Shown here piece after piece: positions 25,677 to 34,485 of a DNA stretch of 64,000 bases (positions are counted from its first letter, which is position 1; each line of letters starts with the position of its first letter). The notes under the pieces are model-generated. The model had not been told where the DNA came from, did no database searches, and saw nothing but the letters and a program-made list of their open reading frames with translations. The position numbers and the translations under genes were made by a program. The DNA comes from Salinimicrobium sp035607535 (GTDB taxonomy: Bacteria; Bacteroidota; Bacteroidia; Flavobacteriales; Flavobacteriaceae), in NCBI RefSeq assembly GCF_035607535.1, contig NZ_JAYDZX010000017.1, forward strand, positions 124,001 to 188,000. The letters run 5' to 3'.

Positions 25677-26762
25677 ATGAAAAAAAAAGAGGTTACGATT
25701 TATGATTTGGCAAAAGAGCTGAATTATTCTCCTTCTACCATTTCCAGAGCTCTTAACAACCATAGGAGTATTGGAAAAAAGACCACCAGGGAAATACAAA
25801 AAGCGGCCGATTTATTGGGTTACCGGCCCAATTCTCTTGCAGCTTCTTTGCGCAGTAACAAAAGTAAGACCATTGGAATTCTTATTGCAAGAATAAATAG
25901 TCCTTTTATGTCTACCCTTATAAGTGGCATTGAAGATACTGCACGCAAGGCTAATTATAATGTGCTTATAAGTCAGTCAAATGAAAGCTACGAGAATGAA
26001 GTAAGAAACGCAAAGGCTCTTTACGACAGCAGGGTAGGAGGTCTAATTGTTTCCCTGGCAATGAAAACCCGAAATACAGACCATTTCAAGCAGTTTACCG
26101 ATAAAGGAATCCCCGTGGTTTTTGTAGACAGGGTGCCCCAGGTTTTCAATTCCTATAGAGTAATAATAGATAATTATGCGGCCGGTTTTAAAGCGGCAAA
26201 ACATTTGATCGATCAGGGGTGCAGGCGAATTGCCTATTTTACAGGCTCAAAGTATATAAATGTTTATAGCTTAAGACTTCAAGGTTACAAAGATGCTTTG
26301 GAACAAAATGGACTTCAAATTTATGATGAAAATGTAATAAGCCTGGAGACTCTGAGCATGGAAGAGGGAATGGCTGCTACCGAGAAATTGCTCACATCAC
26401 CACATGCTCCCGATGGCGTATGTTCTGCTAATGATGCTGCTGCAGTGGGAGCTATTTTATGTGCAAAAAAATTCGGAGTAAAGGTGCCAGATGAACTTGC
26501 CGTAATTGGATTTAACGATGATCCTGTGGCTTCCATTGTTGAGCCGGCTTTATCTACTGTTTCTCATCCTGCAAGAAAAATGGGGGAACTGTCAACGCAG
26601 AGAATTCTGGAGCATTCATCTGCTGGCCTGGACTCTGGTATATCTGAAATCACCATGCTGGACACAGAGATCATTGTCAGGGATTCAAGCCGCAAAAACT
26701 CAAAATCCGAATCCGCAGGGGAGCCAGAACAAGAATTTAAAACCGAACATTCCCAGTCCTGA
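25677..26762 (+). CDS. LacI-family transcriptional regulator
   Basis: DNA-binding repressor or activator responding to a sugar. The N-terminal helix-turn-helix reads VTIYDLAKELNYSPSTISRALN, followed by the hinge helix GYRPNSLAASLRSNKS. The periplasmic-binding-protein-like sensor domain runs from about residue 60 (KTIGILIARINSPFMSTLISG) to 335. It is followed by a polar tail of about 25 residues rich in Ser, Lys and Glu with no known role. The 361 residues are slightly long for the family because of this tail. The protein is convergent with GH3. The palindrome at 29149-29168, of classical LacI type, lies in the GH3/GH67 control region 2.4 kb away, so the regulon probably includes those genes. 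The effector is unknown; a uronate or xylo-oligosaccharide product is plausible. Confidence 0.94.
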   Translation: MKKKEVTIYDLAKELNYSPSTISRALNNHRSIGKKTTREIQKAADLLGYRPNSLAASLRSNKSKTIGILIARINSPFMSTLISGIEDTARKANYNVLISQSNESYENEVRNAKALYDSRVGGLIVSLAMKTRNTDHFKQFTDKGIPVVFVDRVPQVFNSYRVIIDNYAAGFKAAKHLIDQGCRRIAYFTGSKYINVYSLRLQGYKDALEQNGLQIYDENVISLETLSMEEGMAATEKLLTSPHAPDGVCSANDAAAVGAILCAKKFGVKVPDELAVIGFNDDPVASIVEPALSTVSHPARKMGELSTQRILEHSSAGLDSGISEITMLDTEIIVRDSSRKNSKSESAGEPEQEFKTEHSQS

Positions 26763-26826
26763 TCTTATCTTTTTGAACAAAAACAAGACCGGGCATGCTC
26801 AGCAAATCTGCGATATACTTTCTCTT

Positions 26827-26844
26827 CAAAAATATCATTTTTGA
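26827..26844. repeat. Recurrent near-palindrome, copy C
   Basis: Reads CAAAAATATCATTTTTGA, with outer CTCT / AGAG arms. It lies between the convergent lacI-type gene and GH3 gene, so it could also end transcription from both sides. Confidence 0.55.
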
Positions 26845-26871
26845 GAGTTCTTCGTGTTCTATTTCTAGAAC

Positions 26872-29079
26872 TCACCTTAAGGTAAATACAGCTTCTTTTG
26901 AAGGCGGGATACCCAACTCATGACTTCTTTGACCCGGGCTGGATCCGCCGATGTAAATTTTGAAGTCACCTGACTCGAGTATTCTTCTTCCTTCCAGGTC
27001 GACCAACTCCATCATCTCCGGAATGATTTCAAATTCCACCACTTCGGAAGCTTTTGGCTCCAATTCGACCCTTTTTATTCCAAAAAGTTGATATTTTGGA
27101 GCTCTTACAGAGGTTTTTAGATCTGAAATGTAAAGCTGAACAACCTCTTCTGCTTTTGTGTCTCCGGAATTAGTTACAGTGACCTTTGCCGTTAGAGATT
27201 TCCCCTTTCTAATTCTCTTTTCTGAAAGTGTGACATTTGAATAGTCAAAACTGGTGTAGCTTAAGCCAAAGCCAAAAGGGTACATAGGCTCTTCGGTCAT
27301 GTATTTATATGTTCTGCCTACCATTGTATAATCTTCATAAGGCGGAAGTTGCTCCAGGGATTTTGGAAATGTAATTGGCAATCTTCCTGAAGGGGAAATA
27401 TTACCAAAAATGACATCTGCAACGGCATTTCCTCCTTCTTCGCCGGGGTACCATACCAGGAGTACCGCATCTGCCAATTCGTGTACTTCCTCGAGGTTCA
27501 TAGGGCTTCCTCCCGTGATCACTGCAACCAGAGGATTCTCTCCGGCAGCTTCCTTCAGTTTTCTCAGATAGTCGATCTGGTTCTGCGGAATGTTGTAATC
27601 CAGCCTGTCACCAAATGTTTCGGAGGCTATGGATTCTCCTTCCTCACCTTCAAGAACGCCCGAAATTCCCAGTACAGCAATAGTGGCGTCACTATTTCCG
27701 GCATTTGGTGAAGCCCAGTCCTGGGGATTAGCATTGGGACGGTCTAGCAAAGTCCCCTGCCTGTACTGTAGCTGACTTTGTGGTGCAATAGCTCCGGCTA
27801 CTCCTTCGAGGATGGTTACCAGATCGGGGTTTACTCCATGGTAATTCCCGAGCAAAACCTCTATACTGGTAGCATTGGGCCCGGTGATAAAGTATTTGGA
27901 TAGATCATTTCTTAGTGGGAGAACTCCATTGTTTTTGAGAAGAACTATAGATTTTTGAGCCGTCTCCAGGGCAAGTTCCCTGTGTTCCTGTGTGTTGAGA
28001 TTTTCGACAGAAAGTTGGGAGTAAGGATTATCTTCTGCAGGATCAAAGAGTCCTAAATCAAACTTTGTTTTCATTAAGACCTTTAAGCGTTCGTCTATTT
28101 CTTCTTCGGTTACCAGACCCTTTTCCACAGCTTCCACCAGGCTGGGGTAATAGGTGCTCCCGCAGTTGAGATCTACGCCGTGCTTCACTGCTAGAGCAGC
28201 AGCTTCAGCGGGGGTTTCAACTACGTTATGACCTTCGTAAAAATCTACAAGCGCCCAGCAATCGCTTACCACGTGTCCCTTGAAATTCCATTGACCTCTC
28301 AATACATCCTCCAGTAAATATTTGTTAGCGCAACAAGGTTCACCATTTGTGGCATTATAGGCACACATGATTGTTTCAACATCGGCATCTACCAGTGCCT
28401 TAAAAGCTGGCAGGTATGTCTCCCACATATCTTTAAGAGAAGCTTCGGCATTAAATTCATGTCTCAGTTTTTCCGGCCCGCTGTGAACAGCATAATGTTT
28501 TGCTGCTGCGGCTGTCTTTAGGTATTTAGGATGATCCCCCTGCAGCCCTTTCACAAAGGCAGTTCCCAGCTGAGCTGTAAGGTAAGGGTCTTCGCCGTAG
28601 GTTTCCTGTCCTCTGCCCCAACGGGGGTCCCTAAAAATATTAATGTTCGGGGTCCAAAAAGTGAGCCCGCTATATTGTCGGCGGTAACCATGCTCAACTG
28701 CAGTATTATGTGTGGCGCGGGCTTCGTCTGAAATTGCTGTGGCGACTCTTAAGATAAGATCTTCATCAAAGGTTGCACCCAGACCAATGGCCTGGGGGAA
28801 AACTGTTGCCACCCCAGATCGGCCAATCCCGTGCAATGCCTCGTTCCACCAGTTGTACTCCGGAATTCCCAGGCGTTCAATAGCGGGACTGTTATGCATC
28901 ATTTGACCGGCCTTTTCCTCGAGGGTCAATCGATTGACCAGATCATTGATCCTTTCTTCGGTGGAAAGACCCGGATTTTTAAAAGGATAATCTCCTGTTG
29001 CAATTTTTTCCTGACCCAAAACTGTAAAAGGGAAGCAGATCAAAAGGAGCAGAAGAGGCTTTGTGAGAGAACGTATCAT
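26872..29079 (-). CDS. GH3 beta-xylosidase, secreted
   Basis: Retaining exo-glycosidase that most likely removes xylose from the non-reducing ends of xylo-oligosaccharides. A signal peptide ends near FTVLGQ. The N-terminal TIM barrel has WWNEALHGIGR, TFWTPNINIFRDPRWGRG, AKHYAVHSGPE and the nucleophile aspartate in HVVSDCWALVDFY near residue 272. The alpha/beta sandwich domain follows with SIVLLKNNGVLPL, and a C-terminal fibronectin-III-like domain closes the protein. The WWNEALHG text and the 735-residue size fit the xylan 1,4-beta-xylosidase branch better than beta-glucosidases. It is transcribed away from the GH67 operon, with a LacI-type operator between the two starts. Confidence 0.94.
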   Translation of the reverse strand: MIRSLTKPLLLLLICFPFTVLGQEKIATGDYPFKNPGLSTEERINDLVNRLTLEEKAGQMMHNSPAIERLGIPEYNWWNEALHGIGRSGVATVFPQAIGLGATFDEDLILRVATAISDEARATHNTAVEHGYRRQYSGLTFWTPNINIFRDPRWGRGQETYGEDPYLTAQLGTAFVKGLQGDHPKYLKTAAAAKHYAVHSGPEKLRHEFNAEASLKDMWETYLPAFKALVDADVETIMCAYNATNGEPCCANKYLLEDVLRGQWNFKGHVVSDCWALVDFYEGHNVVETPAEAAALAVKHGVDLNCGSTYYPSLVEAVEKGLVTEEEIDERLKVLMKTKFDLGLFDPAEDNPYSQLSVENLNTQEHRELALETAQKSIVLLKNNGVLPLRNDLSKYFITGPNATSIEVLLGNYHGVNPDLVTILEGVAGAIAPQSQLQYRQGTLLDRPNANPQDWASPNAGNSDATIAVLGISGVLEGEEGESIASETFGDRLDYNIPQNQIDYLRKLKEAAGENPLVAVITGGSPMNLEEVHELADAVLLVWYPGEEGGNAVADVIFGNISPSGRLPITFPKSLEQLPPYEDYTMVGRTYKYMTEEPMYPFGFGLSYTSFDYSNVTLSEKRIRKGKSLTAKVTVTNSGDTKAEEVVQLYISDLKTSVRAPKYQLFGIKRVELEPKASEVVEFEIIPEMMELVDLEGRRILESGDFKIYIGGSSPGQRSHELGIPPSKEAVFTLR

Positions 29080-29148
29080 AAATTCTGAGGTTGGTTAAGA
29101 CTATAAATTTGCAAAAATTATTTAACAAATTAAGTATAAAGGAGGATT

Positions 29149-29168
29149 TTGCGCAACCGATTGCGTAA
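29149..29168. promoter_or_regulatory. LacI-type operator between GH3 and the GH67 operon
   Basis: TTGCGCAACC / GATTGCGTAA agrees at eight of ten positions when the halves are folded, and its core GCAACCGATTGC has the CG centre typical of LacI-family sites. It lies 70 bases before the GH3 start and 84 bases before the GH67 start. Confidence 0.78.
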
Positions 29169-29251
29169 TTTATTTTGCGCCATTCTTTTTTTTGCCTAAT
29201 TTTCGCATCCCAAGCCTTTTTGATGTAATTAAACCACCCCCTATCACCAGA

Positions 29252-31423
29252 ATGATGTATTGTAAAAAAATCAGTTTAGCCCTTCTTCTGCTTGTACTTA
29301 CCTTCAATGGATACTCCCAGAGAGGCTATGATCTATGGCTCCAGTATGATGAAATAGAAGATCAGAAGTTGTCCAAAGAGTACCTCAAAAATGTTTCAGG
29401 ATTGATGGTATTTGGCGATAGCCCTACTCTTAAGGCTGCTTCCAATGAAATAATGCGGGCGCACCAGGGTTTCTTCAAAAAAGAATTAAAAAGACAGATC
29501 TCTATCAAGGCAAATTCGTTGGTGCTGGGAACTAAAGAAGATTTACCGGCTTATGTTTTGCCTGCTCTGGAACAGGATTATAGCAAGATAAATGATGAAG
29601 GTTTTCTCATTAAGAAAATCAAAATAGGTAATACTCCCCTTATCGTCATTACCGGAAAATCCGAAGTGGGAGTGCTCTACGGGACCTTCAGGTTTATGAG
29701 AGAACTGCAATTACACAACAAAATCGAGGAGATCTACATTGCAGATGCTCCAAAAATTCAAAAAAGGGTTCTTAATCACTGGGATAATCTTGATCGAACC
29801 GTAGAAAGGGGCTATGCCGGATTTTCAATCTGGGACTGGCATCACTTACCTGAACTCATTAAACCAGAATACATGGATTATGCCCGTGCAAATGCTTCTA
29901 TAGGAATAAACGGAACTGTACTTACCAATGTAAATGCCAGTTCGCTGGTGCTTTCTCCCATGTACATCGAAAAAGTCAAGGCTTTGGCCGATATTTTTCG
30001 ACCTTACGGAATTCAGGTTTATTTGACAGCAAGATTTTCAGCTCCCTTAGAACTTGGAGATCTTGCAACAGCAGATCCACTTGATCCTGAAGTCCGGAAG
30101 TGGTGGAAAGATAAAGCTGATGAAATCTACGCTACAATTCCCGATTTTGGAGGCTTTTTGGTAAAAGCAAATTCCGAAGGACAGCCCGGTCCAAATAATT
30201 ATGGAAGATCTCATGTTGATGGTGCAAATATGCTGGCAGAAGCAGTTGCGCCACACAACGGCATTGTGATGTGGCGGGCTTTTGTTTATTCTGAACATGA
30301 TCCCGACGACCGGGCAAAACAGGCTTATTCTGAATTTGTTCCTTTTGATGGGCAATTCAGGGATAATGTACTTGTTCAGGTTAAGAATGGACCTATAGAT
30401 TTTCAGCCAAGAGAGCCCTTTCATCCTATATTCGGAGCAATGCCAAATACCCCGTTGATGATGGAATTTCAAATTACCCAGGAATATCTCGGTTTTAGTT
30501 CTCATCTCGTCTTTCTTCCGAAGTTATTTGAAGAGGTATTAGATGAAGATACTTTCGTAAAAGGAGAAGGCTCAACAGTGGCAAAGGTCATAGATGGTAG
30601 TCTCCACAACAAGAAATTAACTGGCATGGCCGGCGTGGCCAATATTGGTACTGCAAAGAACTGGACAAATCATCCTTTTGGACAGGCCAACTGGTACGGC
30701 TTTGGGAGACTTGCCTGGGATCCTTACCTAAGCTCGGAGAAGATCGCCGAAGAGTGGCTTAAAATGACATTTTCAAATGACAATGAATTTGTAGAGCCAA
30801 TGAAGGAGCAGATGCTCAATTCCAGGGAAGCTGTGGTAAAATATATGACCCCGCTGGGCTTGCATCACATCATGGCTACAGGTCACCATTACGGTCCCGG
30901 TCCGTGGGTAGATGATCTAAGCCGCCCTGAATGGAATCCGGTTTATTACCACAAAGCTGATTCTTTAGGGGTTGGTTTTGACAGAACAGCTACCGGAAGT
31001 AATGCTCTTGAGCAATATGCCGAACCTATTAGCCAGCAGTACAGCTCTCCAGAAACCACTCCGGAAAAATACCTCTTGTGGTTCCATCATTTACCATGGG
31101 ATTATGAAATGAAGAATGGAAAAACCCTGTGGACGAATCTGGCGCTCACCCATCAGGAAGGGGTAGAGGATGTTAAAGAAATGAAATCCACCTGGGAAGA
31201 GATGGAAGAATATGTAGACAAGGAAAGGTATGAGAGAGTTTCTATGCTCCTCGACATTCAGTTGAAAGAAGCCAAATGGTGGAGAGATGCTGTGTTAAGC
31301 TACTTCCAAAAATTTTCAGATATGGAATTACCGGATTCGGTTCCGCAACCCGAACATGATCTGGAATATTATAAATCCCTTAATCACCCTTATGCCCCTG
31401 GCATAAACCCGTCCTGGAACTAA
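29252..31423 (+). CDS. GH67 alpha-glucuronidase
   Basis: Removes 4-O-methyl-glucuronic acid from the terminal non-reducing xylose of xylo-oligosaccharides. The frame is open from 29192, but ATG 29252 (or 29255) is chosen because MMYCKKISLALLLLVL begins a signal peptide ending near NGYSQ. The 723-residue protein is full length. The general-acid glutamate is in KANSEGQPGP near residue 309. The catalytic base pair lies in KNGPIDFQ (Asp near 383) and FQITQEYLG (Glu near 411), spaced as in known GH67 enzymes. HHIMATGHHYGPGPWV in the C-terminal region is also typical. It is the first gene of a six-gene operon for glucuronoxylan side chains. Confidence 0.97.
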   Translation: MMYCKKISLALLLLVLTFNGYSQRGYDLWLQYDEIEDQKLSKEYLKNVSGLMVFGDSPTLKAASNEIMRAHQGFFKKELKRQISIKANSLVLGTKEDLPAYVLPALEQDYSKINDEGFLIKKIKIGNTPLIVITGKSEVGVLYGTFRFMRELQLHNKIEEIYIADAPKIQKRVLNHWDNLDRTVERGYAGFSIWDWHHLPELIKPEYMDYARANASIGINGTVLTNVNASSLVLSPMYIEKVKALADIFRPYGIQVYLTARFSAPLELGDLATADPLDPEVRKWWKDKADEIYATIPDFGGFLVKANSEGQPGPNNYGRSHVDGANMLAEAVAPHNGIVMWRAFVYSEHDPDDRAKQAYSEFVPFDGQFRDNVLVQVKNGPIDFQPREPFHPIFGAMPNTPLMMEFQITQEYLGFSSHLVFLPKLFEEVLDEDTFVKGEGSTVAKVIDGSLHNKKLTGMAGVANIGTAKNWTNHPFGQANWYGFGRLAWDPYLSSEKIAEEWLKMTFSNDNEFVEPMKEQMLNSREAVVKYMTPLGLHHIMATGHHYGPGPWVDDLSRPEWNPVYYHKADSLGVGFDRTATGSNALEQYAEPISQQYSSPETTPEKYLLWFHHLPWDYEMKNGKTLWTNLALTHQEGVEDVKEMKSTWEEMEEYVDKERYERVSMLLDIQLKEAKWWRDAVLSYFQKFSDMELPDSVPQPEHDLEYYKSLNHPYAPGINPSWN

Positions 31424-31428
31424 TAAGT

Positions 31429-32172
31429 ATGAAGAAACAACTAATCGCAATTGTAACCGGAGCGAATGCCGGACTCGGTTTTGCGACTGCAAAGAAATTC
31501 TGCGATAACGGGATAATTACCTACGTTAACGGAAGAAATGAAGAAAAAACAAAACAGGCTTGCGAGGAGCTGGGGCCAAATGCCAGGCCCTTCATTCTTA
31601 ACCTCAATAACCTGGAGGAAATTCCTGCTGCTGTTCAAAAAGTGGCAAAAGAAGCCGGAAGAATTGATGTACTGGTGAACAATGCAGGGATCAACATGAA
31701 AAAAGACTTCCTTGAAGTGACAAATGAGGAGTTTCAGAATATCCTTCACACGAATGTTCTGGCGCTTTTTGCGATAAGTCGGGAGGTCACCAGAGTGATG
31801 AAGGAGAATGGCTCTGGCAGTATTATAAATATTAGCTCCATGGCTGCTCAATACGGGATTCCAAGGGTGATCGCTTATTCTGCCAGTAAGACAGCTATAG
31901 ATGGGATGACCCGCGCCATGGCTGTAGACCTGGCACAATTTGGGATCAGGGTTAATGCTGTGGCTCCTGGATTTATAAAAACTAATATGTCCGGTAAGGC
32001 GTTGGATGGCGACCCGGAGAGAAAGAAAAGAGTTCTTTCCAGAACACCAATGGGTAAGTTAGGAGAACCTTCAGATGTAGCTGATGCTGTTTTCTACTTC
32101 GCTACTTCTGAATCAAAGTTTACAACAGGAACGGTTCTACCTGTAGATGGAGGCAATTCCATAGGTTTTTGA
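31429..32172 (+). CDS. SDR-family oxidoreductase, probable D-mannonate/fructuronate oxidoreductase
   Basis: Classical short-chain dehydrogenase of 247 residues. The cofactor-binding TGANAGLG is at residues 10-17, VLVNNAGIN follows, and the catalytic Ser-Tyr-Lys set lies in NISSMAAQ and YSASK, with a C-terminal LPVDGGNSIGF. The family alone does not give the substrate. It stands 5 bases after GH67 and 1 base before uxuA, and no UxuB-type mannonate oxidoreductase is present. The best inference is that it interconverts D-fructuronate and D-mannonate, supplying UxuA. An alternative is action on another uronate derivative. No glucuronate isomerase is in the window, so the first pathway step must be encoded elsewhere. 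Confidence 0.8.
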   Translation: MKKQLIAIVTGANAGLGFATAKKFCDNGIITYVNGRNEEKTKQACEELGPNARPFILNLNNLEEIPAAVQKVAKEAGRIDVLVNNAGINMKKDFLEVTNEEFQNILHTNVLALFAISREVTRVMKENGSGSIINISSMAAQYGIPRVIAYSASKTAIDGMTRAMAVDLAQFGIRVNAVAPGFIKTNMSGKALDGDPERKKRVLSRTPMGKLGEPSDVADAVFYFATSESKFTTGTVLPVDGGNSIGF

Positions 32173-32173
32173 T

Positions 32174-33349
32174 ATGTATAGAATGAAACAAACCATGCGA
32201 TGGTACGGGCCCAATGATGTATTGTCGCTAAAGGACTTGAAGCAGGCCGGCATTAGTGGAATAGTAACTGCTTTGCACGAGATCCCGGTTGGAGAAATCT
32301 GGACCGAAAATGCCATTTTAGAGAGGAAAGCAACTATTGAGGCTCACGGGCTGGAATGGAGCGTGATAGAAAGCCTGCCGGTGCATGAGGATATCAAAAA
32401 AGCTTCAGGAAATTACGGGACATACATCGATAATTATAAGGAAAGCCTGCGCAATATTGGAAAATGCGGAATTCCGGTGGTGGCATACAATTTTATGCCC
32501 ATCCTGGACTGGGTTAGGACAGAACATTATGCCGAAAACGAGCAGGGCGCACTTGTGCTGGAATACGACCCTGTAAAATTCGCTTTTTTCGATCTTTTTT
32601 TGCTGAAGCGGCCTTCAGCTGAAAAAGATCATTCCGAAGAAGTCATTTCCGCAGCAAAAAAGCTGGAAAAGGAACTTTCCGAAGAAGAAAAGGCTGAGCT
32701 CTTCCGCAGCATTCTTCTTGGACTGCCGGGAAGCACTGAGAATTTCACACCCGGGATCATCCTTGAACTGCTGGAATCTTACAAACATATCAACGAAGAT
32801 AAATTAAGGGATAACCTCATCAATTTTCTTGCTGAAGTGGCGCCTGTAGCCGAAGAAAGCGGGGTAAATCTGGCCATACATCCCGATGATCCTCCCTTTC
32901 CTGTACTTGGGCTTCCCAGGGTAGTGAGTACCCAGCAGGATATAGATTTTATCCTGAAAAATGTGGATAACAAAGCCAACGGACTTTGCTATTGTACCGG
33001 CTCTTTGGGAGCACATCCAAAAAATGACCTTTTAGAGATCTTTAAAAATTTTAGCGACCGCATTCATTTTCTACACCTAAGGAATGTGCGAAAAGAAAAA
33101 TCCGGAGTTTTTAGAGAATCAGACCACCTGGATGGAGATGTGCCAATGACTGAAGTGGTAAAGAATATCCTGCAACTCATGCAGGAGCGGCAACTGAGCC
33201 TGCCCATGCGCCCGGACCACGGTTACCTCCACACAATGGAAAGGGATAAAAACTACTATGCCGGCTATTCGTATATAGGAAGGTTAAAAGGCCTGGCTGA
33301 ATTGCGCGGACTCGAAATAGGTTTAGAAGAATTAATAAATAAGAAATGA
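32174..33349 (+). CDS. uxuA: Mannonate dehydratase
   Basis: Dehydrates D-mannonate to 2-keto-3-deoxy-D-gluconate in the cytoplasm, on the route from glucuronic acid to central metabolism. The 391 residues begin with the family text MRWYGPNDVLSLKDLKQAGI. Later come IHPDDPPFPVLGLPRV with metal ligands, CYCTGSLGAHPKND, FLHLRNV and MRPDHGYLH, all typical of the metal-dependent UxuA enzymes. It is 1 base downstream of the SDR gene and overlaps the next GH10 start by 4 bases (ATGA), so the three genes are translationally coupled. Confidence 0.97.
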   Translation: MYRMKQTMRWYGPNDVLSLKDLKQAGISGIVTALHEIPVGEIWTENAILERKATIEAHGLEWSVIESLPVHEDIKKASGNYGTYIDNYKESLRNIGKCGIPVVAYNFMPILDWVRTEHYAENEQGALVLEYDPVKFAFFDLFLLKRPSAEKDHSEEVISAAKKLEKELSEEEKAELFRSILLGLPGSTENFTPGIILELLESYKHINEDKLRDNLINFLAEVAPVAEESGVNLAIHPDDPPFPVLGLPRVVSTQQDIDFILKNVDNKANGLCYCTGSLGAHPKNDLLEIFKNFSDRIHFLHLRNVRKEKSGVFRESDHLDGDVPMTEVVKNILQLMQERQLSLPMRPDHGYLHTMERDKNYYAGYSYIGRLKGLAELRGLEIGLEELINKK

Positions 33350-34482
33350 AAGATCTAAAAAGCTTAAAAAAAGCAGCTCTCTTCCTGCTGGTTACGGGAA
33401 CATTGTTGAGTTGTAAATCTGGTACTGAAGAAGAAGAGCAGGCAGTCGCCGCGGCCGAAGCTGAGGAGCCGGGACTTAAGGATTATTATGAAGGTTATTT
33501 TCCCATGGGAGTTGCAGTGGCTCCTAATACTGTTGAAGGAGAATCTGCAGATCTTCTACTTAAACATTTTAACAGCATTACCCCGGAAAACGTGATGAAG
33601 ATGGGGCCTATTCACCCGGAGAAGGATAGGTTCAACTGGGAGGAAGCCGATAAAATTGCCGCTTTTGCAGAAGAAAATGATCTTAAAATGAGAGGTCATG
33701 CCCTGGTTTGGCATCAGCAGGCAGGAGATTGGATCTTTAAAAATGAGGATGGAAGTCAGGTAGACCGGGAAGAACTGTTACAGAGAATGAAGACCCATAT
33801 TGATTCTGTAGTGGGCCGGTATAAAGGCACGATCTATTCCTGGGATGTGGTGAATGAGGCAATTTCCGACAATCCTGACCAATTACTCCGCAAGTCGGAT
33901 TGGCTCGAGATAATTGGAGAGGATTTTTTAGCCAAAGCTTTCGAGTATGCACGTGCTGCAGATCCCGACGCCAAACTTTATTACAATGACTATAATGCCA
34001 TCATTCCCGAAAAAAGGGACAGGATCTACAAAATGCTGAAAAACCTTGTGGAAAATAATGTGCCGATAGACGGCGTGGGAATCCAGGGCCATTGGTCTAT
34101 TTATGGTCCTTCGGAAGAAGAGCTGCGAAAGGCGCTTGATATGTACTCTTCTCTGGGATTGGATGTGCAGATCACCGAGCTCGATGTTTCCCTTTATCCA
34201 TGGGAAAAGGAACAACGGGATCTAAAGCCAGGAGAATCTGACGAGTTCACGCCCGAGCTCGAACAGAGACAGATCGAAGCTTATGATATGTTCTTCGAGG
34301 TCTTTAGAGATTATAAGGATGTTCTTACGGGAGTTACTTTCTGGAATCTGTCCGACAGGTACACCTGGCTTGACCATTATCCTGTAGAAGGTAGAAAGAA
34401 CTATCCTCTGCTATTTAATGAAAACTTTGAACCCAAGAAAGCGTACTACGAAGTGATCGATTTTGGCAAAGTAGAAAATTAA
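33346..34482 (+). CDS. GH10 endo-xylanase, lipoprotein
   Basis: Third GH10 of the locus, probably acting on glucuronic-acid-bearing xylo-oligosaccharides, as its neighbours are alpha-glucuronidases. The lipoprotein signal ends VTGTLLSC. The mature end CKSGTEEEEQ is acidic, which may send it to the cell surface. The catalytic domain begins near residue 45. It shows TPENVMKMGPIHPE, GHALVWHQQAGDWIF, the acid/base in WDVVNEAISD near residue 171, and the nucleophile in ITELDVSLYP near residue 278, followed by FWNLSDRYTWL. No binding module is present in the 378 residues. The start overlaps the uxuA stop. Confidence 0.95.
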   Translation: MKDLKSLKKAALFLLVTGTLLSCKSGTEEEEQAVAAAEAEEPGLKDYYEGYFPMGVAVAPNTVEGESADLLLKHFNSITPENVMKMGPIHPEKDRFNWEEADKIAAFAEENDLKMRGHALVWHQQAGDWIFKNEDGSQVDREELLQRMKTHIDSVVGRYKGTIYSWDVVNEAISDNPDQLLRKSDWLEIIGEDFLAKAFEYARAADPDAKLYYNDYNAIIPEKRDRIYKMLKNLVENNVPIDGVGIQGHWSIYGPSEEELRKALDMYSSLGLDVQITELDVSLYPWEKEQRDLKPGESDEFTPELEQRQIEAYDMFFEVFRDYKDVLTGVTFWNLSDRYTWLDHYPVEGRKNYPLLFNENFEPKKAYYEVIDFGKVEN

Positions 34483-34485
34483 GAA

